A stretch of 64,000 bases of DNA from Ryuthela nishihirai (Eukaryota; Arthropoda; Arachnida; Araneae; Heptathelidae): NCBI GenBank assembly GCA_038380435.1, contig JAWZYU010000024.1, positions 52,414,613 through 52,478,612 of the forward strand, read 5' to 3'. The notes beneath the pieces were generated by a model that did no database searches, was not told where the DNA came from, and saw only the letters and a list, made by a program, of their open reading frames with translations. Position numbers and translations under genes: made by a program. Below are positions 35,030 through 46,096 of this stretch, one piece after another. Every line of letters starts with the position of its first letter. Position 1 is the first letter of the stretch.

Positions 35030-35235
35030 GTCCAGGTGGCTGAGTGGTCAGTGCGCTTGGTTATTGATAAATGTGACCTGGGTTCGAGTCCATGGTAAAG
35101 TAAGGGTTTTTTTTTTCTGTATTGCTTTTCTGATGAGGTGTCGCCCTTCTTACTAATCTGTATGATGTATTATACTTGCAGTTGCTCTTTATGTTGTCAG
35201 ATCTGTATGGCAAGCAGCTACTTGAGGGATAACTT
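35030..35235 (+). repeat. SINE2 copy, full length, diverged
   Basis: A box GGTGGCTGAGTGGTCAGTGCG, B box GGGTTCGAGTCC, then the SINE2 body to GGCAAGCAGCTACTTGAGGG. The long minus-strand frame across it is a by-product. Confidence 0.85.
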
Positions 35236-35292
35236 AATTTTTCAATCACAGTATATAGCATGCGCGTCTAACCATAGTTTCCTCTACTCTCC

Positions 35293-35457
35293 TAACTGAG
35301 TTTTTATTCTCAGTCCATGGATAATTTGTATCCACACTAGATATCTTCTCACGAAATTGAAATGCGATCGCCGAATAACTGAGTTTTTATTCTCAGTCCA
35401 TGGATAATTTATATCCACACTAGATATCTTCTCACGAAATTGAAATACGATCGCCGA
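35293..35457 (+). repeat. Tandem duplication, 83-bp period, two units
   Basis: The block starting TAACTGAGTTTTTATTCTCA and ending GCGATCGCCGA is repeated at 35,376 with only two base changes, so the duplication is recent. Confidence 0.97.
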
Positions 35458-36004
35458 TGATTGAATGAAACTCAGTAAGTATCAAGCCAGGCCATATTCT
35501 CCAGTAATTCAAAGGATGTTTTACTGTTATTTGTAATCTTTTTTAGAGCTTTGTATTATTGTATATAAAGGTTTTACAGCAATAACTCTTGGTTTCTTCA
35601 TTGCCGGTATGTTTCCGATATCATTTATCGTGCTTTTAAGGTTCTTCCGTCCGCAGCCAATTTTTTTTATAAGTGGTTATGTAAATGTTATTTTATTGGA
35701 TGCGGATTTTTGGCTGCATTTAAGCCTCAACTATTCATTGACAACTTCATCACTAATAGGTGTGATTATACACAAGCAAAAAAGCCAAATCAGTTCTACA
35801 ATTAAAAAAAAAAATTTTTTTTACTCGTTTAGTAAAAACTAATAGAATAACGAAAGAATAGTGGAATGAAATAAAGTCTCAATTATTCGGAATTTAAACA
35901 ACCGGAATAATCTGCAACTATAATTACTTTTGCTGAATAGCAACCATTCTTCTCTGCTCAACAAGTAATACATTTGTATGAGAGAAAAGGTTTTGCAACA
36001 TAGG

Positions 36005-36090
36005 ACATTATTCAAAAGAGAAGCCACGATAGGGTACATTATTCAAAAGAGAAGCCACGATAGGGTACATTATTCAAAAGAGAAGCCATG
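36005..36090 (+). repeat. 31-bp tandem repeat, 2.8 copies
   Basis: ACATTATTCAAAAGAGAAGC plus CACGATAGGGT is repeated without change twice and then partially. Confidence 0.97.
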
Positions 36091-36779
36091 AAATCCACCT
36101 CTATTTCTGATTCTAGGTCTAAATCATCAACCACTGGTCCTGATCCTATAACATCAGCTGATTTTCATGAAAATTTTTTCGTTATCTGTTGATAATCCCG
36201 ATGAGATATTAGGGTCTCAAGAATCCACCAAATAAACTGTTCTGTCCAGACTTTAATTTTTAGCAACATTTGGTCTTAAGTGAACTGTTTTAAATCAATT
36301 GTACAGTGTATTAGCGGAGTTGAATTTCGGGGACAGATAGCAGTAGTTAGGGAATCTAGGCTCGTAAGATCTTCTCATGTGAGACAAATAGAATATATAC
36401 ATTGTTTTTTTGTCGTATTTTTATTGTATATGTCTATGTAGGTTCATACATAATTCGATTGATTTTTGTATGCTGTAGTTTCTTTCACTGGCATGAAAAA
36501 TGGTTAGTAATGTGTATTAAAAATTTATTCATGGGTTATAATAGTTAAAATACTTTATAGGGTATTTCTAAGAGTAAGTCTTAAGCAACCGTAACTACAC
36601 TTATCCTGCATTCCTGGGATTTACTGAACCTTGTTCGCAACAGCAGAATATCGATAAGAAAGTTATAATAACTTTTTAAAGATTACAGAGTTATGCTATG
36701 TAATATAATTTTTTAAATGACTAATTCCTTTTTATTACTTATCTCCTATTGCTTTTCGCTCGTTCTTTGTCGGTTTGTA

Positions 36780-37510
36780 AATTTGTCAAAACAATTGTTC
36801 CACCATATCTTTCGAACGCAACAGACAAATTTTGTGATTTATGTGTCAAATGAAGGCTTGTGACACGGGGAATGTCATGAACGCAAAGGCCAAAAATAAC
36901 GGGCAATGCGCCAAATGAAAGCTTGTGACAATATAACTTGTGACACAGGTTATAAAAGTTTCCTCCCCTTCCTCCTCCCTGAAAAGGGGGAAATATGAAA
37001 ACGATTGTTCCACTATATCATCGGACGTAACAAGTTTATATCAAATGAAAGGTTGTGACGGGAGCAATGTTATGGCCAATAACACCTCCCTTGATTTCTT
37101 CCCCTCTAAATAAGGGGAAATGTGAAAGTCGTTCTTTACCGTATTTTCCGAATGCGAGAGCTTACAGTTACGAATTAAGTGTTAAATGAAAGCTTATACG
37201 AAGACCGTCGTCGACTACTTTGAATTATGCCCCCCAACGTTTTAGCCTCCCCCCTAAAAGGGGGCGGAAATTCAGGAGGGGGCGACTATAACGACTTATG
37301 TCACAAATAAAGCGTGGCCAGCTCAAATAAAGCATGACGTCTCCAGTGTCATGTCACGACTCCAGAAAAAGGATAAAAAATGTGGTCGGGGTTTATGAGT
37401 CATATATCAAATAAAAGTTTCTGAATATAGGTGTTTTTAGGGACAAAGAAGAAAAATAAATTAAAAAAAATAATTAAAAACACATCTTCCAATATACACC
37501 TAAAAAGTAG
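36780..37510 (+). repeat. Y-type repeat, copy 2
   Basis: Same order of elements as 29,990-30,645: AAATGAAAGCTTGTGAC, CCCTGAAAAGGGGG, AAATATGAAAACGATTGTTC, and a 3' part with AAAAGTTTCTGAATATAGG. Internal units repeat at roughly 150-180 bp. Non-coding. Confidence 0.75.
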
Positions 37511-37712
37511 AAAGGAAACTAAAACATATCGATGTGCAATCAGTCACTGAATTCATATTTACTTCAAAGGAAGGTTGGGCGCCGATTTACCTGCTCAACA
37601 AGATTGCGGCACCCTATCTACCTTTGAAGTGAATATGAATTCAGTGACTGATTGCACCATCGATATGTTTTAGGTTTATTTCCTTCTTTTTTAGGGCCCA
37701 TATGGAAAGATA
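37480..37712. repeat. Large inverted repeat at the end of Y copy 2, ~95-bp arms
   Basis: The left arm contains AAACATATCGATGTGCAATC and TGAATTCATATTTACTTCAA. The right arm is its complement with few changes. The loop is about 45 bp (37,575-37,619). Similarity continues more weakly outward on both sides, so a second Y end lies here in opposite orientation. Confidence 0.85.
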
Positions 37713-37784
37713 TTGTTTTTTAAACTTGTTTATATTTTCCCCTTCCCAAATCTTTTTCTTTCAGCCCTGCTTTAATGAAATCTT

Positions 37785-39130
37785 ATTTAAGATAATAGAA
37801 TGACTTTCCGGCTCCATTTCTCCTCCTGTTCTTGAGAAATTAAAGCGAGCTTCTTTAATATAAGCTTTCAACTCAGGAATTTTTATGACTTAAAAGTTGT
37901 TTCTAAAATATGCAATATGTAAGTTATTATCTCTAATTTATAGCATGTTTTCTATGATAACAGTTGCAAAATTAGAAACGTGTTCGTTTTATTAGTTCCA
38001 ATTCAGTAATTTTTTATTAGTTCCAATTTAGTATTTTTTTCTTTGTAGCAGAGAGAGAACTAATGTTCTATTTACCCTTCTTTGCTAAAGACGATTTCCT
38101 TCGCCAAGTGAAGTGGCCTATTATTTACGGTAGATCAATAATTTATTAGGTCAAGGCAAGCTGTCGGAAGGCGATTATTCGGTTGACCTTCCGTTAACAC
38201 TATTTATATTATTGCATTGTGTACATGCACATAGTCATTCTTTCCTGGTGCGTTATTCATTCGCTTGAAAGCAGAGCCTTCTGGTTATATTTTACAGCCT
38301 TTTCACTTTGTAAACGTAAGCCACCTTTTTCTGGTTGCTAGTTGAATAATAGGGATTAATTTTTTTGCATTATTTCAGTTATATCAGATTTATAATTTAG
38401 TAATATTAAAACTAGGTGTATTGCTTCTAGTTTTATCGTGTGCATATTAATTTAGTTTAAAAATAAGGAAGGATCAAAATTATAAAAATTAAGAAACTTA
38501 ACAAAAATCAAATGTATCAAAATTAAGAAACTTAACAAAAGTCTTATAGCATATCAGTGCCTAAGTTCAGTACTGTTTCCAAAATAATTATTTTTTGAGT
38601 TGCCACTGCAGTTCAGCATTTAAAATTTTTTATTGTAAAAAAACTAGAACATGATCCGATTATGGCATAAATCATGACAAATTTGAACTAATTCAAATTC
38701 CAATAACCCTTTCATCTGATGAAAAAAATAAATTATTTTTCACATTTTGACATGTATATAACAATATTTATAAATAAATGTGTATAAATTGTAAATTCAT
38801 TAGTTTTAATTAATGTTTTCCAAACTAAATATGTATCTTGAATTCAAGTTTAAGATTTAATATTTGTCATGCATGTCAACCTTAAAATTTTAGATGATTT
38901 TCCAGCACTCAGAAAGATGACTTATAACTGCAATATGGAGCATACAAATTGTCATTATCATTCATTTCTCATTAAGAGTTAAGCACAGATCACCAAAATG
39001 TGAATAATGAAATGATTGTTAGAGATAAAAAATTTTAACATGCCAAAGTAATTTAATGTGTAGTTTTGAAAATCAACATGTAAATCCCATATAACATCAT
39101 GAAATATGTAAAACTGATACCCTATAAAAG
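37785..39130. other. No gene seen; CpG boundary
   Basis: AT-rich sequence. CpG dinucleotides are frequent up to about 38,650; none occurs from 38,701 to 39,120. No exon or promoter motif is recognisable. Confidence 0.45.
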
Positions 39131-39140
39131 GATTACTTTC

Positions 39141-39350
39141 AGTAATAAATAGGCACTTTGATGTCGATTTCAATTTTAAAGGAAAAATTGTCTGAGCCAA
39201 GTGGGATACGAACCCACAACCTCCTGATAACATGTCAGGTGCTCTGGACCACTGAGCTACCGGCCGCCGATCAAGATCTCCTCTACTTAACACTATGAAC
39301 ATTCCCTTCGTGTCACATATAGGTGTTATTTTAGGCAATTTTTAGCCCTA
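39141..39350 (-). repeat. SINE3 (tRNA-like) copy 1, 210 bp
   Basis: On the minus strand it has a tRNA-like core: A box GGTAGCTCAGTGGTCCAGAG and B box GGGTTCGTATCCC around a CCTGACATGTTATCAGG stem-loop. AAAAATTGCCTAAAATAACA precedes it and ACATCAAAGTGCCTATTTATT follows. The acceptor arm does not pair, so it is not a working tRNA gene. Confidence 0.85.
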
Positions 39351-39451
39351 ACAGCTTTTCATTTGCCAATAGATGGAAAGCACGTCTTACAAGTATGCTA
39401 ATGATAATAAATATTGAGATAAACTCAGATAAACTCAATAGCTCAACATCC

Positions 39452-39661
39452 AGTAATAAATAGACACTTTGATGTCGATTTCAATTTTAGAGGAAAAATT
39501 GTCTGAGCCAGGTGTGATATGAACCCACAACCTCCTGATAACATGTCAGGTGCTCTGGACCATTGAGCTACTGGCCACCGATCAAGATCTCCTCTACTTA
39601 ACGCTATGAACATTCCCTTTGTGTCACATATAGGCGTTATTTTAGGCAATTTTTAGCCCTA
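39452..39661 (-). repeat. SINE3 (tRNA-like) copy 2, 210 bp
   Basis: Same length and limits as the copy 300 bp upstream. Differences are mostly CpG losses (TACGAAC to TATGAAC, CCGGCCGCCGA to CTGGCCACCGA). Confidence 0.85.
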
Positions 39662-39804
39662 CATTGTCTATCAGGAATAGCCAATTACTTCATGATGCCT
39701 CAAACAGTTGACTAAAAATAATAGTGAGCTGTTGGAAGATTGGAGGCTGGTCAAACATTCATGGAGGTGGGTTTATTTTTTGATGTCCACCATTCTATTA
39801 TCTC

Positions 39805-40052
39805 AAAGTTGTGAAAAGGCCACCATCCATAACATGGGACATTAAGCCATGGTCCCTTGTGTGGGAGAGCCATACGTTGGGCACATTAAAGAACATGCTG
39901 GATGACCTTGACAAGAGGCTACCATCTGTCTCCCAACAGCTGTCCAATGGATCCCCTTCCCCTTCTCTGAGCCCTTGGGATCCTTGTGACCTGGCCATTT
40001 AGTCCAATGTGCATAAAAAAAGTGCTACTCAGAGGTAAAACAACCCAAGGTT
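39805..40052 (+). repeat. SINE1 copy, 5'-truncated, CpG-decayed
   Basis: CATTAAGCCATGGTCCCTTG, CACATTAAAGAACATGCTGG and CTTGACAAGAGGCTACC match SINE1 with CG changed to TG or CA at nearly every site. Confidence 0.88.
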
Positions 40053-40269
40053 ATGGCAGCAATTCTAAGCAACCCAAACAGTTTTCAAGTCTTCTTATAG
40101 TTACAATCCCTCAAGATGATCTCTGAATTGGACTACTATCTTGACAGAACAGGAGAGCAACAGCATTGTCATACCAGAAGGTAAGTATTGGTCTCAGCTG
40201 TAATCAGGTTTTACAAGGCTGGAGTTCTATTCCTGTCAACCTCTGTATGTATCCCTTTAAACTCCAGGC

Positions 40270-40790
40270 ATAGGCTCGCTTGAAATGGTGTCATGTCGTG
40301 TAGGCCTTTAAACATCATAACTCCTCATAACATCATTGAGAGAAGTGCATTTGGTGGTATGGAAAGACTATGTGGGTTGGGTTTTCATTTGGGTGGCCAT
40401 ATAAGCTCCCTTGTGTTTAATGGAGATTCTGTGAATGCTCTTAGATATCAGAATTATATACTTAATCCCTTTCACAAACCCTATTGGATTAGGTTATGAT
40501 TTCTTCCTAACGGATGATAATGTCCATTCACATAGAACACTACTGACCAAGTAATATGTTGAGAAAGAAGTTGTCCAGTGAATGGAGTGGCCTGTATTGT
40601 TCCCAGGTCTTAACTTCATAGAACATCTGATGCCCTGGGAGATGTATGCTGCCTCAGACCCTCCAAGACCTCAGGATTGCTCTTATTGCTCTCCCATTCT
40701 ATAGGTTATCTTATTAAGTGCATAAATTGATGTCAGGTTTGCATTAGTACTAAGGGGGCCACATCTCCATATCCCACTCACTTTTGTCAT
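40270..40790 (+). mobile_element. Tc1-like transposon C relic (C-terminal half)
   Basis: Broken frames preserve VNALRYQNYILNPF (ALRYRDEVLEPY-like block), an MEWPVLFPGLNFIEHL block in place of WPARSPDLNPIEHV, and a CISTKGATSPY-like terminus before 40,780. No intact frame. Several CpG sites have decayed. Confidence 0.65.
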
Positions 40791-41109
40791 GTACTTTCCT
40801 TTATTTTTTTTAGAGTATTTGTAAATCATTTCAGCTCAAATTTTATGATTTTTAACAACATTATACAATAGGCCCTTGATTTATGACTATTTTATTTGTG
40901 CTGATTTGAATATCTGCCAGTTTGAGAATTTTCTAATTTCCTTAGTTTCCCTAAAAAATTCTGAAAAATTGTTCTGCATTGCTGCCACTAAAAAAAGTCA
41001 CTGTGCAGTGCTACTGAGTGGGTGGACTTGACCCACCTTATAAGTTCTAGAGTCTAGAACCACGGTCTAAATACTGGTGGTACCACTGGTCTAAATACTG
41101 GTCTAAAAC

Positions 41110-41560
41110 TGAGCATTGTGTCTCAGTGTCTGGTTGTAAAAGCAGAAGGTGCAACTGCCAGTGAAAAGGTTGCTAAAGATCACGCAAATCTATAACATTA
41201 GAAGAAAAGATGGAAGTTTATTAGAAGAATGGAGAGTGGGCAATCACTTCCTGTAGGGAGCTACATCTGTCCCCCCCCCCCCCCACTGTAACAACAGTCA
41301 TGAAAAATGCTGATAAAATTAAAAAGAAATACAAACTGCAAGAAGGAAAACTGCTACAACTCTTAGATACTCACTTGATCCTGTGATTGGAAAAATGGAA
41401 CAGTTTCTCTCATTGTGGGTTGACAAATTAAATGAAAGAAACATTCCTCTCACATCAAGTGTTATTTGTGATAAAGCAAAGCATTTGTTTAATAAAAGAA
41501 GCGGAAGACGCCAACAAAACTTTCATATCAAACAAAGGCTGTTTCACTAATTTTAAGCAG
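41110..41560 (+). mobile_element. Tigger/pogo-like transposase N-terminus relic
   Basis: Pieces in different frames read RKSITLEEKMEVY, TVTTVMKNADKIKKKY, then GKMEQFLSLWVDKLNERNIP, ICDKAKHLFN and NKGCFTNFKQ. This is the order of the CENP-B-type HTH and CENP-B box-binding region of Tigger transposases. Only the N-terminal DNA-binding half is present. A 16-base C run at about 41,269-41,284 interrupts it. It ends about 160 bp before the first neurobeachin exon. Confidence 0.72.
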
Positions 41561-41717
41561 TGAACTCAAATTTACAATATTAAAATTGGTTATATTCATT
41601 ATGTGGATTTCTGTTGTTTCATTTTATTACTAATTAAGTTACTGTTTTGGATGTAGTTCTGGCAGAAATAAGCAAACTTATTGTAATAGTCAATTAACCA
41701 ACATATTTATATTTCAG

Positions 41718-41822
41718 CTGGTTGGGGGAGAATTTGACATGGAACTAAATTTTGTTATTCAGCAACCTCAAAATGTTGTACACATGTTGGATTTATTGGA
41801 TCATTGTCCATCAAATTTACAG
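41718..41822 (+). CDS. Nbea: Neurobeachin/LRBA-type protein, internal exon 1 of 6 seen
   Basis: Neurobeachin-family BEACH proteins are large scaffolds acting in vesicle trafficking and receptor targeting, and bind PKA regulatory subunits in several animals. This exon encodes 35 residues, [20 protein letters not shown] to CPSNLQ, matching the N-terminal helical-repeat region upstream of the ConA-like domain. It is preceded by TTATATTTCAG and followed by GTATAT. Both ends are phase 0. The preceding exon, expected to end in sequence like NRDIVETVLNL, was not found upstream in this window. Vertebrates have two paralogues (NBEA and LRBA), while insects have one (rugose). The symbol denotes the family, not a decision between the paralogues. 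Confidence 0.92.
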
Positions 41823-42329
41823 GTATATACATGTTTCACATTCATTTAAATTTTAATTTTTTTTGTGATTTGCATTTTGTTCTTGTTCTTATATATTTCT
41901 GTTAATATGTGTTTAACATCAATCGCTATAGATTTTCTGTGTATGTGTGTAGAAAAATGGCATTGTGTGTAGAATATATATCTGTAGGTGCATCATAATT
42001 TAGTAGCATCCATGCCATGGCATTTTCAGGCAGTTATTTGAATGTGAGGAGGCCCCAAGTTAATGGTCATAATTCAATTCGGTATTGAGTATATATAATA
42101 CACTGGTACTCAAAATTAAAGATAATATTGTATCTTAAAAAGTATATAAGATAATGACAAGCATGTGTACAAGTATATTTTTCATTAGAGGAAGAAAATG
42201 TGGGCACACTTAACTCACACAAGCATGAACAATCAGTTTAAGATTTCTATAAAGGAGTTCAATGCTGCAGTTAGTCACCACTCATTTTCATTTCATTTTC
42301 ATTCCAGCTAGTCTGGTGGTAACTTTTGT

Positions 42330-42760
42330 AGTAAATTGATTTCACCATGTTATAGGAAGTCGGTAAATCCCAGACTGAGTTATCCAGGACTTTAAACATG
42401 GCATTAAATGTCTTCTCAAGGTTTCAGAGACAAGTGCAAGAAACAGGAGAGGTAGTCATAGACCATGACCAGGTTGTTCCAGAGCCACAACTGCTCAAGA
42501 TGACCACTGTCTGTTTTCAACAGCAAGACAACATAGAGAAATGACAGCTAGACAACTGTCATGTGAGCTATCAGTGGTCACTGACAGCAGAGGAGACAGG
42601 GAAGGGGAGATAAAGGGAGTGCGAGGAGTGAGTCCATAGGCAGACATCACCTATGGAGTCCAAATCAATGAATAAATTGACAAACAAATAGGAAATGTGC
42701 TCTTCACAAATGAGTTCAGACTTGTTTGAACACAGATTCTCAATATGTGTTTAACTAAAA
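42330..42760 (+). mobile_element. Tc1-like transposon D relic (N-terminal half)
   Basis: Broken frames preserve VFSRFQRQVQETGEV, RATTAQDDHCLFSTARQH and ARQLSCELSVVT (the second DNA-binding region), then GNVLFTNEFR in place of VLFTDESRF, the first catalytic block. The C-terminal half is missing. Confidence 0.7.
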
Positions 42761-43355
42761 TAGAACTCATCACAACCATTACAACATTATAAAAAGGAGC
42801 CAGTTTTGTGAGTAGCATGATAATCTGAGCTGGTATCGTAATGACTGGCTCTATGTAGCCTTGCATCTTTTATAGAGTCATTCTGATTGCTCATTGATAT
42901 AGAGATGAGATTTATATTTCTTATGTGAGGCTTTTCATGGATACTCAGCCCTGATTTCGTTTTATGATCATAATACCCACCCACATAGGGCTCAAGTGGT
43001 CAACAATTTACTTGAAATAGAATTCAATGGACATGAAATGTTATATGATAATAATAATAATAATAATCCAAATTTAAACCAAGTTAAAATATATTTATTT
43101 ACAGCAAGATATAGTACGTTTTATTTTCCACGATTTTTGTTGTATTTACAATAAAAGGTTATTTTACTTGAGTAGGGCCTAAATTGATATTACTATTCAC
43201 TTTAATGTTGAAAACCGACTCAGATGTTGCATTCTCAGTTCCTGGTAATGATCTTCTCTTTTGCACTGGTGTTGCAAACTGTTCAACAGGTTGGAAAAAT
43301 AGTCTGATGGTCTTTCTGCTTCAGGTATCAGTCCTTGCTTGTGAATGTAGATTGT

Positions 43356-43520
43356 ATTATGCTCACTTCCATTTCATACACACACCGTTTGTTAGAATTT
43401 TTAGAAACAATGCGATGTTAACACTTTCAATGCTACAGACCTTCATTGAAAGTGTTAACATTGCATTGTTTCCCAGAATTCTACCGAATGGTGTGTGTGT
43501 GAAATGGAAGTGAGCATAAT
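43356..43520. repeat. Foldback element, 77-bp arms, 11-bp loop
   Basis: ATTATGCTCACTTCCATTTC through ACACTTTCAATG (43,356-43,432) is repeated in inverted form at 43,444-43,520 with a handful of changes, several of them CpG-to-TpG (GCGATGTTAA versus GCAATGTTAA). Short loop and absence of coding sequence fit a MITE or foldback element in the intron. Confidence 0.92.
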
Positions 43521-43894
43521 CACTATATAATCACGATTCCATTTGTTGTAGGGGACTTGGATTATTGATTTGATATTGTTGCAACTTATTATCTGAGGCT
43601 CACAAGTTTGATTCCAAACTTGCCAGCATTCAAATTTTCTATTCACTCACACCTTGTTCTCATCGGTAAACAAAAAAAAACTATGGCTTCCAAAGGGAGC
43701 TTACCATCAAATTTAAATTTAGTTGTAGTTCCTGTGTGAATGAGAGCCACACCTATGCCTGTTAAAAAAATGCTACAATACCTAGAATATGATCCATCTC
43801 TTTATATTCTCTAAACTGTTTAAACCTTATCTTGAGTTAGAGTTTTGTGATTAAGGCTATTTTATTCATTGTGCTTTAAAAAGTTAGTGAAATT

Positions 43895-45125
43895 ATATAC
43901 ACCAATCAGCCAATACATTAAAACCACCTCTGCGTTATGCAAAGAAGCGCATGTGCAGCCAATCAGTGTCACGTGCCAAGGTTGCGAATGATATATATAA
44001 TAACTGGGTTGGAGCTCTTGTAAGCAGTATTTTGTTTTGTCTCAACATAGGAAAAGCACAGGATTTATCTTATTTCGACAAAGACCAGATCATTATGGCA
44101 AAACACCTTGGTAAGAGCATCTCTAAAACAGTGATGCTGGTAGGCTGCTTACGCTATGCAGTAGTTAGTACCTATCAAAGATGGTCTGAAACAGGTAACA
44201 CTTCGAGCCGTCAACAAGGTGTGGACTGCCCAGCCATGCCTCATTGATGTCAGAGGTCAGCGTAGGCTATCTCATCTTGTCCACAGCAACAGGAGGGCTA
44301 ATGTGATTGACATTACCCATAATTTCAATTGTGTTAAGGGCCTAATGTGTCAGAACACACAGTTCATCGTAAGCTCTTGGGTATTGGTCCCCGCAGCTGC
44401 AGACCTATTCGTGTGCCTATGCTCACAGCCATTTACCATCGTCAACGCTTGCAGTGGACATGTAATTATTGACATTGGACCATAGAAGACTGGAAGAGGG
44501 TCGCATGGTCAGACTAATTCCGTTTTCTGTTATACCATGTGGATGGACGAGCTCGTGTGACATTTACCCACAGAAGCCTTCTCACTTGGATGCACTGTGG
44601 GACAGATCCAGGTGGCTGGAGGGAGTGCGATGGTCTGGGCAATATTTTCTTGGGGAACACTAGGACCAGTTATCCCTGTAGAGCAAACTCTGACAGCTCT
44701 CACTTACCTGAACATCGTGGCTGACCAAGTACACCCCTTTATGGTGACTGTATTCCCTGGCAGAGATGGTGTCTTTGAACAAGACAATGCTCCATGTCAC
44801 ACTGCAAAGAAGGTTCAGGAATGGTTCCTAGAACATGATGAGGAATTCCATTTATTACCATGGTCCCAAAATTTCCCATACATGAATCCTATTGAGCATT
44901 TGTGTTTTGAGTTGGAGAGACAGGTGCGAGCAGCATCACCCCAACTGCGTAATTTACAGGAACTGCAGATCTTCTGTTGCAGTCATGGTACCAAATATCA
45001 AGTGATACCTACCAGCATCTCGTTGAATCTATGCCTCATCGGGTGAGAGCTCTTTTGGCAGTAAGAAAAGGACCTACATCATATTAGGTAGGTGGTTTTA
45101 ATGTTTTTGCTGATCGGTATATATA
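43895..45125 (+). mobile_element. Tc1-like transposon E (1.23 kb) with transposase pseudogene
   Basis: The ends are inverted: TATACACCAATCAGCCAATACATTAAAACCACCT on the left and TATACCGATCAGCAAAAACATTAAAACCACCT, read from the right. The transposase, in broken frames, has AWSD followed by a TAA in place of Glu (44,508), GGSAMVWAIFSWG, FEQDNAPCHTAKKV (second Asp, 44,780) and MNPIEHLCFELERQV (Glu, 44,890). All three catalytic residues are visible, but stops and shifts, including in LPWSQNFPYMNP, inactivate it. It lies in the sense orientation in a neurobeachin intron. Confidence 0.88.
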
Positions 45126-45627
45126 TAGGTAATTTATGGTAATTTGCAAATGCTTTGTTGACAGCTGAATGGGAAAATTCATTCAGTATTTTAATAGAAT
45201 ATCGAAGTTCTGTTCTTAGTTACTCTTTAATTCCTTTTTATCAGCTTTTGAAAAATAAACATTTATTTGCTATTATGTCAGTAATGTAAATTTTGCAAGT
45301 CTTTAGTGATGGCTTTTGTTTAAAAGTTATTTGTATTCTTCCCCTGCTACAATGTTCATATGTATATTGAATTTTTGAGTTACACATTGTACACAGATGT
45401 AGAGCATTGAATTTTTGAGGCAAATAAGATGAATTTAAGAATTGTTATTGCAGTAATTAATTAAAATTTATAATAAGTAATCTTATTAGTGACCTTTATT
45501 TTCTTACTAGGTAGTATGTATCTGGAATTATAAAGTGTATTATATATATTGTAGCATTTTAGAACTGCAATAATTTAATCCTCAGTTTATGTTTTTTTTT
45601 TAATTATAGTTATTTTACATTTTGCAG

Positions 45628-45754
45628 GCAGAAGTTTGGAGTGTATTTATTGCTATTTTAAGGAAAAGTCTTAGAAATCTTCAAGCATGTACAGATGTTG
45701 GTCTTATCAAACATGTTCTTTCTAGGTTACCTCATGTTGAGGAGGTAGTAGCAG
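45628..45754 (+). CDS. Nbea: Neurobeachin internal exon 2 of 6
   Basis: Encodes [20 protein letters not shown] to LPHVEEVVA, continuing the helical-repeat region of the previous exon. It corresponds to the AEIWSMFTAILRKS-type segment of vertebrate neurobeachin. Acceptor TTTTGCAG and donor GTAAAA. Starts in phase 0 and ends with one extra base (G), which joins AT of the next exon to make Asp. All codons are open and CpG-poor. Confidence 0.95.
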
Positions 45755-46096
45755 GTAAAATTTTTATTTCTTTGTCTATGCATTTCTTTTGAGATATATT
45801 AGCAACAATATTAAAGCAGCAAAGTTTTGGTAATATAGTAATAAGTTTGGTAACATTTGACAGATACTATACTACCAAAATAATTTGGACACTACTCATG
45901 TGAGAGATACACAGGGATGATTACAAATGAAAGTAAGGATTTTAAATATTTATTATACAAAAATATAAATGCAACATAACAAATCCTACATATTTTGAGA
46001 GAACACTTATGAATTTTTTTATATGCCAGAAAAAGATTTTAATGTTCAATATAGCTATCATGGATCACCTTACATATGTGTAACCTATATACTAGT

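Larger units (their letters stand above)
41823..45627 (+). other. Neurobeachin intron, 3.8 kb, with transposon relics
   Basis: Bounded by GTATAT and TTTTGCAG. Contains Tc1 relic D, an (ATA)n tract at 43,049-43,067, the foldback at 43,356 and Tc1 element E. The remainder is AT-rich and CpG-poor with no further feature. Confidence 0.85.

Noticed and set aside
39196..39270. Possible tRNA gene on the minus strand
   Set aside because: Anticodon and T arms look reasonable, but the acceptor ends do not pair and an identical 210-bp unit follows 300 bp away, so it is a SINE.
38979..39338. 119-codon minus frame with RRPVAQWSRAPDMLSGGCGF
   Set aside because: Translation of the tRNA-like core of SINE3, repeated in the second copy at 39,443-39,649. 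It is a familiar by-product of tRNA-derived repeats.
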